From assembly GCA_029959085.1 (NCBI GenBank), contig JARWIR010000010.1, positions 11,305,001-11,369,000 of the forward strand: a DNA stretch of 64,000 nucleotides. Reading direction: 5' to 3'. Positions 47,033 to 55,344 of the stretch are shown one piece after another (positions within the stretch are counted from its first letter, which is position 1; the number at the start of each line of letters is the position of its first letter). This DNA is from Nemophila menziesii (Eukaryota; Streptophyta; Magnoliopsida; Boraginales; Hydrophyllaceae). The translations under genes and the position numbers were made by a program. Under the pieces are notes generated by a model, which worked only from the letters and a program-made list of their open reading frames with translations, was not told where the DNA came from and did not search any database.

Positions 47033-48807
47033 TGATGTCTCCCTATTTGTTATAATTATTTACCCTTAGGAGACATCATTTTAGGTGAATAGTTGACTTA
47101 TTAGATAGACTTTTATGCTTATTTTATCATATTGCACTTTCTCCCCTTGGAATTAGACTATTTGCATTTTTAGAGCTTTTGTGTGTTAATTTGGTTATTT
47201 TTAGTGCAAAGTTAGTAGGTTCTTGAATTTCATGAAGAAACCACTACGAGGAGGAGAAGTGAGAATTAAATTCTTAGATTATTTTTAGTGTGTTAGGAAG
47301 TATTTTATTCGAGTTTCTAATTTTTTAGTGCACTTTCTTATTTCTAGTCTTGATTTAATTATTTATTAATTTTAAAGCATATACGGTTTAATTATTTATT
47401 TATTGTGAATCTTTAAAGATATATGGTAATTAATTAGAGGTCAAGTCAATTCTAAGGAAAAAAGTAAAGAAGATCTTGAAGGAATCCGGAGAGAGAAGGA
47501 AACAGAGTTCAATTAGGAAAAAGAAAAGCTGTCAAATAAATCTGAATTTATGCAGCTATGTCTAAAGAAGTAATGATAACTCCAAATACGAGACGATTCT
47601 GGAAGACCCCTTTCATAGATAGATAAATAATTCCGTGAGGATTCTTTTGATATCTTACGGGCCAAAAACGGTCCAGTAACGAAGAAGATATGATCAAAAC
47701 AAGTCAGCAGTAATTATCCTTATCTACTTACAGATTTGAGTTGGACTTGGACTCTTTTATTTGTCTTAACCTCCAAGTAAAACGAATTAGGGCTTCCTAA
47801 CACCTATAAATACACCCTTTAGACCTAATTATTCAGCACCTCTCAATTATTCTTCAATTTATATCATCCTTAGAGAGAGTGTCAAGAGGCGGAATCAAGA
47901 GCAGAAGCTGGAGAATCATTTTCCTCCCACAACAACACAAGTCAATTCCTCTATCTAGGTTCTTATTTTATTTCTATTATTAGGAACATGTATATTATTA
48001 ATTTCTTTATTTTTTTTACTTATATTATGATTTAAACCATATTTACTTGAGAATCGCATAATAGGATGAACCCTAATTTATTTAATTCATGTATTTCAAT
48101 TTGGGATTAGTTTCTAATTTAATTTGAATTGGGTATTTCATATTGTTTATTATTTTATATTAATTTCACTATCAATGAATTAGCTAATCGGATATAGGTC
48201 ATAGTAATTAAGTTATTCACTTTGGTGGGGAAGTGATCGCCTTGACGGGGGGTTTAATTACAGACATACGTAATAAACGTAAGGTAGAAATTATTGATCC
48301 TAATGGACTCAGTTAACCTTATAGCCAATTGGGTAAGATCTCAATCATCTGAACGTAGCTTATAATTGCCATGACGGGGTTTGTAATAATATAAGATAAC
48401 TCCTAGGTCCACCCTGACGAGGGCTAGGAGACATTAGAGTCCTGATTAATATAGGAATATAAGTTCTGCCCTTAACGAAAGCATTAATTAGGTAAGTTTA
48501 GGTGATTCCCTAGCGAGACTCTAGTATAGCTCATATCTGCGTCTTAGTCCTTTAGTATTTATTTTCAGTAATTTTTTTATTTGCGTCCAATAGTTTAATA
48601 ACTCGAAACCAAATAAATATCTTTTATATTTTATTTTCTGTAATTACAATTACAACTATTTATCTATTGAACACTTGGGTTATACCAGTCCAATCCCTAA
48701 GAACGAACCCCGACTTATAAGAGTATTACTTGGACAACCGTAGACTTGCGGTATTTTGGTTCCTTTTATTTTCTGTACTTAATTTTATAACACACCTGGA
48801 TCCACCA
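47033..48807 (+). repeat. Ath-7 5' LTR (1775 bp)
   Basis: TGATGTCTCC at 47033-47042 with its inverted copy GGAGACATCA at 47069-47078; ends GGATCCACCA. TATA box TATAAATA at 47805-47812 in CACCTATAAATACACCC. CCTGACGGGG-type copies lie at about 48240-48425, downstream of the TATA box. Closest relative in the window is the Ath-1 LTR. Confidence 0.92.
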
Positions 48808-48813
48808 AGTTTT

Positions 48814-48831
48814 TGGCGCCGCTGCCGGGGA
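48814..48831 (+). other. Primer binding site of Ath-7
   Basis: TGGCGCCGCTGCCGGGGA, six bases after the LTR end. Confidence 0.95.
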
Positions 48832-48969
48832 TTGCAGCGTGTGATCCCGGTGTTTAATTCTTAAGTAGTTTAATTGTTATTTTATTTTATTCAGTTTTAC
48901 GCTTGTCTTTGTTTGTTTTGTTTTTACAGGTTCTTTAATTAGGTAATGATCAAGAGATTTTATTGAAAG

Positions 48970-49860
48970 ATGTATAGAGAAAATTACCCAAATCTTGGTC
49001 CATCCGATTATTGGGAAGATTCTTCGGGACAGCAGCAATGGGGTAATAACTTCTACCAACCACCTTATCAACACCCGCAAGAGAAAGAATGGAACAACCA
49101 ATGGACCAGGGACAATCAACAGCAATTGCCTTATCACTACCAACAAGAACAAGCATGGAATCACCAGTGGGTTGATAATAATCAACAACAACCATCATTT
49201 CACTATCAGCAAGATCAAGGATGGAACATTCAACAACCCCCACAAATAACTCTTTCCGATTTGCTTGAAACACTTACTAAAACCAGACGTGAGAGCGAGG
49301 AACGTAGTGCCAAAACACAAAAGTCAATAGATGAATACATTTGCGAGAGAAAGGAAAGCACTGCTAGACTTGTTAAAAACAGACAGGAACTAGATGAAAT
49401 TATGTCCAAATATAATTTCCCTAACTTGGCCAATAGTAGTAGTGAGTCTTATGAACTGGAAGAAGTAGTGGAGTATGAAGCGTTGGAAGAAAATGATAGT
49501 GATAGTAATACGACCACCGTGCTGATTATAAATGGAGACCATCATGTGGTTAAGGATCTTGTTAGCATGGTAGAAGAAGGAGTAGCAACGCAATTCCTAG
49601 AAGTTAACACAGAAATTGCTATTCCTATGGTGTATGCACATGATCAAGATATAGAACGCAACCAAGAAGAGGTGGTGATCGAGGTTATAGATATTACAAA
49701 GCAAAAATATGATGAGGTAATAGTGGAAGATTGGGTTGACAGCGAAGACGAAGCTGAAGTGGTTGGAGAATCAATTGAAAAATTTAAGGTTCACGCGAAG
49801 ACAAAAGTTGAATCTCCACCACAAAAATTTCACCAATTACCATATCTACCCCGATCATGA
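48970..49860 (+). CDS. Ath-7 orphan ORF in the gag position (296 aa)
   Basis: Starts at ATG 48970, about 140 bases after the PBS. Residues about 15-100 hold three imperfect 22-28-residue repeats rich in Gln, Trp, Asn and Tyr (EWNNQWTRDNQQQ, AWNHQWVDNNQQQ, GWNIQQPPQ). A coiled-coil-like stretch follows (LLETLTKTRRESEERSAKTQKS), comparable to the Gag tail helix of Ath-8, then an acidic C-terminus (VEDWVDSEDEAEVVGE). It has no capsid, zinc knuckle or enzyme domain. The stop at 49858-49860 lies 32 bases before the Ath-8 insertion, so the ORF was not truncated by it. Probably a remodelled gag remnant; function unknown. Confidence 0.6.
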   Translation: MYRENYPNLGPSDYWEDSSGQQQWGNNFYQPPYQHPQEKEWNNQWTRDNQQQLPYHYQQEQAWNHQWVDNNQQQPSFHYQQDQGWNIQQPPQITLSDLLETLTKTRRESEERSAKTQKSIDEYICERKESTARLVKNRQELDEIMSKYNFPNLANSSSESYELEEVVEYEALEENDSDSNTTTVLIINGDHHVVKDLVSMVEEGVATQFLEVNTEIAIPMVYAHDQDIERNQEEVVIEVIDITKQKYDEVIVEDWVDSEDEAEVVGESIEKFKVHAKTKVESPPQKFHQLPYLPRS

Positions 49861-49892
49861 ATGCGATTAGAGCTGAGAAATTCGAATCACCT

Positions 49893-51451
49893 TGGTGGTC
49901 CTTTGTGTGTTCTAAATAAATGCCAATAATAATCGAACCACAACCGCAAGTGTACGGTTGTCCCAAGTAGTAATTCTGATAATCAGATTCGTTCCAAGGA
50001 CGGATGGTTGATCACAATGTTTATGCAAATAGCGATTGATGCACTTATGAAAATGAAAGAGGATAAATTGTTTGTTTTGGTTTTGTTTATTATAACTAAA
50101 TGAAAGATAAAATAATAATGCAAGTAAAAGATAAGACGCAAGTAAAATGTATGAAAACGCAATATGAGATGTAGTACTTGAGAACGCAAGGATCCTCCTA
50201 ATTTTACTTTCTAACTTATGTTGTTTAAGGGTTAAATCAGTCAATTACAATGGTCGGGATTCTAATATCCTTATACCCCCGTCAGGGTGGACTATAAGGC
50301 GATCCTAAAGTGTCACTAGTCCCGTCAGGGTAAATATGATCCACCGTTGGATGATTAAGATTTATTACCACATTGGCCCTAGGATTAACTAAGTTCGTCA
50401 GAATCAATAGTTTTTATCCTAGATTGAACAATTATTTCTGTACCTAAACCCCCCGTCAGGATGATCCATACGCCACATATATGGAATAGCTTAGATACTA
50501 ATACCTAATTTTAGTTCGCGACTCTAAAATCAGTAAACATTCACAAATTGTCGAAAAGAGTAAAAGCCCTAATTTAATTTAATTCAATAAAAACCCAAAT
50601 TCAACATTCGTTATAATAGTAAAATCAAGATTCACCCATTGTTTTGTTCTCAAGCACTAATGGAAATTTAGCTCATATTAAAATTAAAAACAAAATAAAA
50701 AGAAATGGAATTCATATTCGTTACAAAGTTAAAATAAAAGAAAAACCTAATTTTCGGAATAAGAATGACTACGAACGGAGCTATAGACCCACTCCAGCTC
50801 TTGTAGCTTCTCCTTTCTTCCTGCTGTAGCTTCTCTGGTGTTTTTAATCTTGTGGAAAGTGAATTGTATTTAAAATAAGAGTCCAGACCTCCTTTTATAG
50901 TTAAAAATTCGGACTAGGGCTTGGACCAGAAAATAAAAGCCTAATTAAATGTCCAAGCCCACTTTCTAAGCCCAAAATCCCGTAACTGATGACAGGCCTT
51001 CACTAAAACTGCTTTTCCCGATGCGTTACAACTCCGATTGACCTCATTCCAGTTGCTAAAGTTCCGTACTTCGATAAGGAATGTTTTCTCTTCAAAGGTC
51101 AGCGGCTCAATCAGCTCTTAAGTACCTCGAAAACAGCAATCAAGGGCCTGGAAAATGGATTTTCAGCTCTAAAATAAAATCTTCGGGATTTCTCTTCAAG
51201 TCTTGACTCTATCTTTTGATCTTTGACTTTATCTTCGGATTCCTTTCCTAGCTAACATCTAAAAACCTGTAAACTTTACACTAAAAATACCAATATTACG
51301 CGCAAAAGTTTAATAAATTAAAAATGCTAGAAATAAAAAGGGAATTCCGAATTATTGCAAATTTAGTCCAAAAGTCTATCATATAAATCAAATAAACACC
51401 AAAAATGATGTCTCCCAAGGGTCGAAAATAAGAACAATTAGGGAGACATCA
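49893..51451 (-). repeat. Ath-8 3' LTR (1559 bp)
   Basis: Plus strand TGGTGGTCCT to GGGAGACATCA. One base differs from the 5' copy. Short ORFs in both copies are identical shadows. Confidence 0.97.
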
Positions 51452-51487
51452 AGACCCCCAACTCAAACCTTTGTCGTCCCGACAAAG
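51452..51487 (-). promoter_or_regulatory. Ath-8 polypurine tract with adjacent hairpin (motif copy 1)
   Basis: Sense strand: CTTTGTCG-GGA-CGACAAAG (51487-51469, perfect 8-bp stem), then GTTTGAGTTGGGGGTCT abutting the LTR. First of five GAGTT(G/T)GGGGT copies in this element. Confidence 0.88.
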
Positions 51488-52011
51488 TAAAACAAAACAA
51501 AGGGGTAGAAGTAAGCGTATAAACAAATAGAAGCTAGCAAATAAACCCTAAAGCAATTCTCAAAATAAACCTCATATAGCAAACTCTAGAAACCAATATA
51601 CACATACACTAATCATGCAACATCAAACATAAATAATCTCAATCATAAAATTAACGTCGCAATGCTTGAAGGTTACACTTGTACTCATCTCTGTATGATG
51701 GCTATAGGGTGGTCATTAATCCTAACTCGCTTCGAACGCTCCACCTAGTGTATTCCCTATCAACAGAATAATAAATTCACTATGCACTTAGGAATCACGA
51801 GGTCTTTACGGTTATAATAATGGCTTAAGGACGGTATGGATGTATATTTGGTAAATTTGAAGTGAGCTTTTGGCTCTCTCCTCACTTACCATCAACAATG
51901 TCCTCGAGCTTGAGTTAACGCTCAAAAAGATGTTCTCACTCACCCATATACGCACTAATTTAGCGTCCCATGTCTACCCACTATAAATAAGATGATTTTC
52001 AGAAAATTCCA

Positions 52012-52209
52012 CTTTGCCGGATATTTTATTCATATTTTTTTTTTTTCTTTTTCTTTTCTTTTCTCTTTTTCTTCTTTTTTTTTGTACAGGAGCAAACCGG
52101 GTTCCCGGTTTTGACGAATTCGGGTTCCCGGTTCCTACTGTATGATTTTTCAAAATTTTTCCTTTTTTTTTTTTTTTTTCTTTTTCATTTTTCTTCATTC
52201 CCGGCAAAG
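52012..52209. repeat. Inverted arms CTTTGCCGG/CCGGCAAAG around a variable segment
   Basis: Perfect 9-bp arms about 180 bp apart. The same arms flank unrelated sequence in Ath-5 (37983-38162) and, with one change, Ath-3 (7453-7734). In Ath-8 the enclosed part includes the palindromes AACCGGGTTCCCGGTT-like at 52095 and GGGTTCCCGGTTCC at 52122. Confidence 0.75.
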
Positions 52210-52296
52210 GGTTACAAGTATATATCATCTGCAATTGTGCTACAATACAAAGCACATCGATCCCTACCCATTTAATTCCCCATATGTGGTCCCACT

Positions 52297-52310
52297 ACCC
52301 CAAACTCAAG
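52297..52310 (-). promoter_or_regulatory. Purine motif copy 2 (Ath-8)
   Basis: Sense CTTGAGTTTGGGGT. Matched in position by Ath-3 (near 7836), Ath-5 (near 38246) and Ath-4 (near 35303). Confidence 0.6.
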
Positions 52311-52842
52311 CTCGAGACATGTCTCAGGATTGTGATTCAAGTGCGGGTCATATGGTCATGCCTAATAATCTAAGGGATAACGGCTTATATCGTGGCTACA
52401 AAGAAAAGGCTAAAGGCTCAAAGTGGGCTAAGACGGATAATAATTAATACAAGGGATAGAAGGCTAAAAAGGCACAAATGGCTAACAAAGAACTGCCCCT
52501 ATCATTTTCCTAAGTACATAGCTTGTCTTTAGTTCATATCTAGGTGGGTTCTCTACTAATTAGGATTTCACGTTCTACACACCAAACATATTCCTTGAGT
52601 ACAAGCTTACTTCATTTGCATTGTTAATTAATTTTTCCTATCAATTACCTATGTTCGCATGCAATTGTAAGTGCGTTTTATATCAATCCCTAAAGTCCAC
52701 TATTTACTATCATAGATTCATCAAAAGTATGCTTAAAGGGATATTTAAAAATTTCTATAGTCAAACGCAACTCCGAAAATTCTTTTATTGAAAGCAAATA
52801 AAGCAGATAACACATAAAAACTGGGATGAGGCAACGAACCCC

Positions 52843-52879
52843 ACCCCAAACTCAAAAATGAGCCGTGTCCCCACGACTC
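52843..52879 (-). promoter_or_regulatory. Purine motif copy 3 with hairpin (Ath-8)
   Basis: Sense: GAGTCGTG-GGGA-CACGGCTC (52879-52860; 8-bp stem with one G-U pair), ATTT, then TTTGAGTTTGGGGT. It lies just beyond the third-ORF stop, with the same layout in Ath-3 (8421-8458) and Ath-5 (38820-38852). Confidence 0.7.
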
Positions 52880-52941
52880 GAAAAGACTCAATAAAGCATT
52901 TAAACTAATATACACTAAGAGGAAAGTTTAGAAAACGTATC

Positions 52942-54258
52942 TTAACCAGCGCGAGGCTGGTTATCGGTGTTGCGTTCTGGACCTTTATCTCGCGTAACAG
53001 CATCATAAATCGCGTTTTGAAGTGTATTTACGCCTAGGATTAAATTTCGAAGCAGGTCCAATTCTTTTGTAACGTTTCCCAAGGTAGCAATCATCCTCTC
53101 CTGATTCTCTTCCAACACCTGAATCTTCGCTTCCAACTCAGGTACAGTTTTCGCTTTCTTTGATTGAGGAGTTCTTGGACTTCTTGTAGCTCGTGTTGCT
53201 TCTTCATGGATGTTCTTGATTGTGCTCAAAGCTATACTCACACCAACTGAAACAGTATCAATATCTGCGTTCTTACGCGGAATCTTTGCGTCTAAACACA
53301 ACTGAGTAATAGTACAAGGAAACTTCAGATTTTGTTGTTTCATTGGTGATTTCGCGAACTCCATGATTGTATCATAAATGATCTTAGCAACATCAAATGG
53401 TTTCTCCTCCAAAATACACTTAATAACAAATATGTGCTCTTTCTTCAACTCGGAAGTGTGTTTAATACCAAAGAAAGTGGGTATTATGAAACGAGACCAA
53501 ACCTTAGCACGAGGTGTCAAACTACTGCTGTAAAACTGTCCAGGATACCTTTCACCTTCAGGAATTGGGCTAGTCCCATTAACAAGCACGGTCCCCCAAA
53601 GGGATTCAAAATCAAAAGAAGGGTCATTAAGGGTTTCTTGGAAGGGGCATGTTCCAGAAAAATTGGGTAGTTTCAATGATTTCCGAATACGTTCAATAGA
53701 GAAAGGAACTACCTTTTTGCGGATATCAATGGCATCATGTGAGGTAGCTAAACCTTCGTAAAATTCTCGCACAAAAGTAGGAATAAACTCAAGCTTCCTT
53801 TCTTGTAACTCTTTCCAACCAAACTTAGCACATGTCACAGCATATTCCTTGTAATCACTACTCATAATACCTTTAGGAAAATTCGTCTCCTCACCAAATT
53901 TCAAAAATTCAATTCTTTCACGAACCTGAGTATTCCAACAAGTGTAAACCCTCTTAGGTTTGTGGGCCCACATCTTCATGCGCAGGGGTTTTTGAACAGT
54001 TGCTTCCGGAATCTCTTGTTCAGTTTCCTTCTCAATGGTCTTCGCAATTTCCTCTTCTGGTTCCATCTCACTTTCAATCTCATCAATCAATCTCCTCTTT
54101 AGACCTGTGATTTCTTTTCTGTTAGAATCAAGCTTAACTTCGTTAATTTTTCGTTTAGGACGCGAATCAGGAATCTCAATAGCTTGTTCTTGTGAACCAC
54201 CAATGGTGGTCTTTCTTCTAGGAGCAGTTCTTCGAAAATCACCGGTTCTGTTAGTCAT
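52942..54258 (-). CDS. Ath-8 third ORF, plant transposon protein type (438 aa)
   Basis: Intact, in the env position downstream of pol. The N-terminus is basic with Lys/Arg clusters (PRRKTTIGG, RPKRKINEV) that could be a nuclear signal, then an acidic helix (residues about 60-90). The conserved core at about 130-330 includes FVREFYEGLA, IRKKVVPFSIERIRKSLKLP, AKVWSRFIIPTFFGIKHTSEL and FDVAKIIYDTIMEFAKSP. A coiled coil follows at about 375-415 (ELEAKIQVLEENQERMIATLG). I see no signal peptide or transmembrane helix, which argues against a classical envelope protein. The family is known from Athila elements but has no established function. The ATG follows 8 bases after purine motif copy 4, in the context ATGACTAACAGAAC shared with Ath-3. 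Confidence 0.85.
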   Translation of the reverse strand: MTNRTGDFRRTAPRRKTTIGGSQEQAIEIPDSRPKRKINEVKLDSNRKEITGLKRRLIDEIESEMEPEEEIAKTIEKETEQEIPEATVQKPLRMKMWAHKPKRVYTCWNTQVRERIEFLKFGEETNFPKGIMSSDYKEYAVTCAKFGWKELQERKLEFIPTFVREFYEGLATSHDAIDIRKKVVPFSIERIRKSLKLPNFSGTCPFQETLNDPSFDFESLWGTVLVNGTSPIPEGERYPGQFYSSSLTPRAKVWSRFIIPTFFGIKHTSELKKEHIFVIKCILEEKPFDVAKIIYDTIMEFAKSPMKQQNLKFPCTITQLCLDAKIPRKNADIDTVSVGVSIALSTIKNIHEEATRATRSPRTPQSKKAKTVPELEAKIQVLEENQERMIATLGNVTKELDLLRNLILGVNTLQNAIYDAVTRDKGPERNTDNQPRAG

Positions 54259-54266
54259 CTCTTTTC

Positions 54267-54280
54267 ACCCCAAACTCAAA
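54267..54280 (-). promoter_or_regulatory. Purine motif copy 4, just upstream of the third-ORF ATG (Ath-8)
   Basis: Sense TTTGAGTTTGGGGT ending 8 bases before ATG. Conserved in position in Ath-3, Ath-5 and Ath-7. Confidence 0.7.
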
Positions 54281-54647
54281 ACTTCAAATAATGAAAAACT
54301 TAGAGAAAAAGTTTAGAATTTTGATGTTTTGAGGCTTAGGAATTGAAGAACTAGGGTGAATATGAGATGGGTCTTGATTAATTTGAATGGGAGAAGAAAG
54401 AATTGGGTTTTAGTTTAGGATTTGATGAAGAAGAATCTTGGGAAAAACTAAGGATTTGATGTTATTTTGGAGAGGAGGTGAGTTGATCTTATGTTTTTGT
54501 GGTGAAAGAGGGTAGGATTTGATGATATATAGTGTTTTGGTAGATGAATTTCGTAGGTGGGGAGGCTATTGGTGCGTTTTAGGTAAAAACTTGCAAAAGA
54601 GGCTAAGAAAACTAGGTTAAAATACCCAAAACCGCCTCTCACAGCTT

Positions 54648-54722
54648 TCAAACCGGGTTCCCGGATTTGGAAAACCGGGTCCCCGGTTCCGCGTCGCTGT
54701 GACGGCGCGGAAAAATAATTGT

Positions 54723-54767
<45 letters not shown>

Positions 54768-55115
54768 AAAACGCACCAAAACGCTGGACCCCAAGACGCT
54801 GGGTCAGGGATTTTGCTCGCCGAAACCGGGTACCCGGTTCTGTGGAATGCGGGTTCCCGGATTTTCTCGATGGCGCGAATGAAAACGCGCCAAAACGCAG
54901 CACCCTGAAACGCTGGACCAGAAAATTTCACCAACAGCAGCTCCGAAACCGGGTACCCGGTTCTGCCAAATGCGGGTACCCGGATTTGTGTCGATGGCGC
55001 GAATCAAAACGCACGAAAACGCAAGCCACCAAGACGCTGGGTCAGAGATTTTCAAAAGTTACAGCACCAAAACCGGGTACCCGGTTCTGCCAAATGCGGG
55101 TACCCGGATTTCTCC
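54648..55115. repeat. Palindrome island of Ath-8 (AACCGGGTACCCGGTT)
   Basis: Four units start near 54650, 54824, 54947 and 55071; the last three are about 122-124 bp apart. Each has a 16-bp palindrome (perfect AACCGGGTACCCGGTT in three units) followed about 10 bases on by a second, GCGGGTACCCGG or GCGGGTTCCCGG. Spacers repeat 'ATGGCGCGAAT.AAAACGC' and 'AAGACGCTGGGTC'. A 40-base T run (A on the sense strand) lies at 54727-54766. Confidence 0.92.
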
Positions 55116-55156
55116 TGGACATCCAACCTCTTTTTTCTTCTGTTTTCGCCAAATCG

Positions 55157-55170
55157 ACCCCAAACTCAAG
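55157..55170 (-). promoter_or_regulatory. Purine motif copy 5 (Ath-8)
   Basis: Sense CTTGAGTTTGGGGT, between the gag-pol stop and the palindrome island. Counterparts: Ath-7 at 63192-63205 and Ath-4 near 46319-46332. Confidence 0.65.
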
Positions 55171-55344
55171 TCCTTTTTACCCCTGAAATCATCAAAAACA
55201 ACTACCTTTCCTCATTTCTTAATAAAAACAATAAAATTACGAAAATTAAACTAATCTACATTGCAAAAATGTAAAAACTCAGCTAATATACAAGTAATTG
55301 GCTTTTGTTTAACGTCGTTAAGCTCGACGGGTTACCTCACGCTT

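Larger units (their letters stand above)
51488..52941 (-). other. Ath-8 3' non-coding region
   Basis: Contains the conserved 26-bp block (51861-51886), the arms CTTTGCCGG (52012-52020) and CCGGCAAAG (52201-52209) enclosing pyrimidine runs and a palindrome pair (52088-52137), motif copy 2 (52297-52310), motif copy 3 (52843-52856) and a hairpin at 52860-52879. No ORF of substance. Confidence 0.85.

Noticed and set aside
50644..50829. A 61-aa ORF found twice, identical, at 50644 and 61864
   Set aside because: It lies inside the two Ath-8 LTRs, so duplication reflects the LTR pair, not a gene family. The same applies to the 110- and 68-aa minus ORFs in these LTRs.
52942..54258. Third ORF as a retroviral envelope gene
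   Set aside because: Position fits, but no signal peptide, transmembrane segment or cleavage site is visible.
54699..55254. Several overlapping ORFs with poly-Phe or poly-Lys
   Set aside because: They read through the 40-base T run and the palindrome island in all frames; compositional artefacts.
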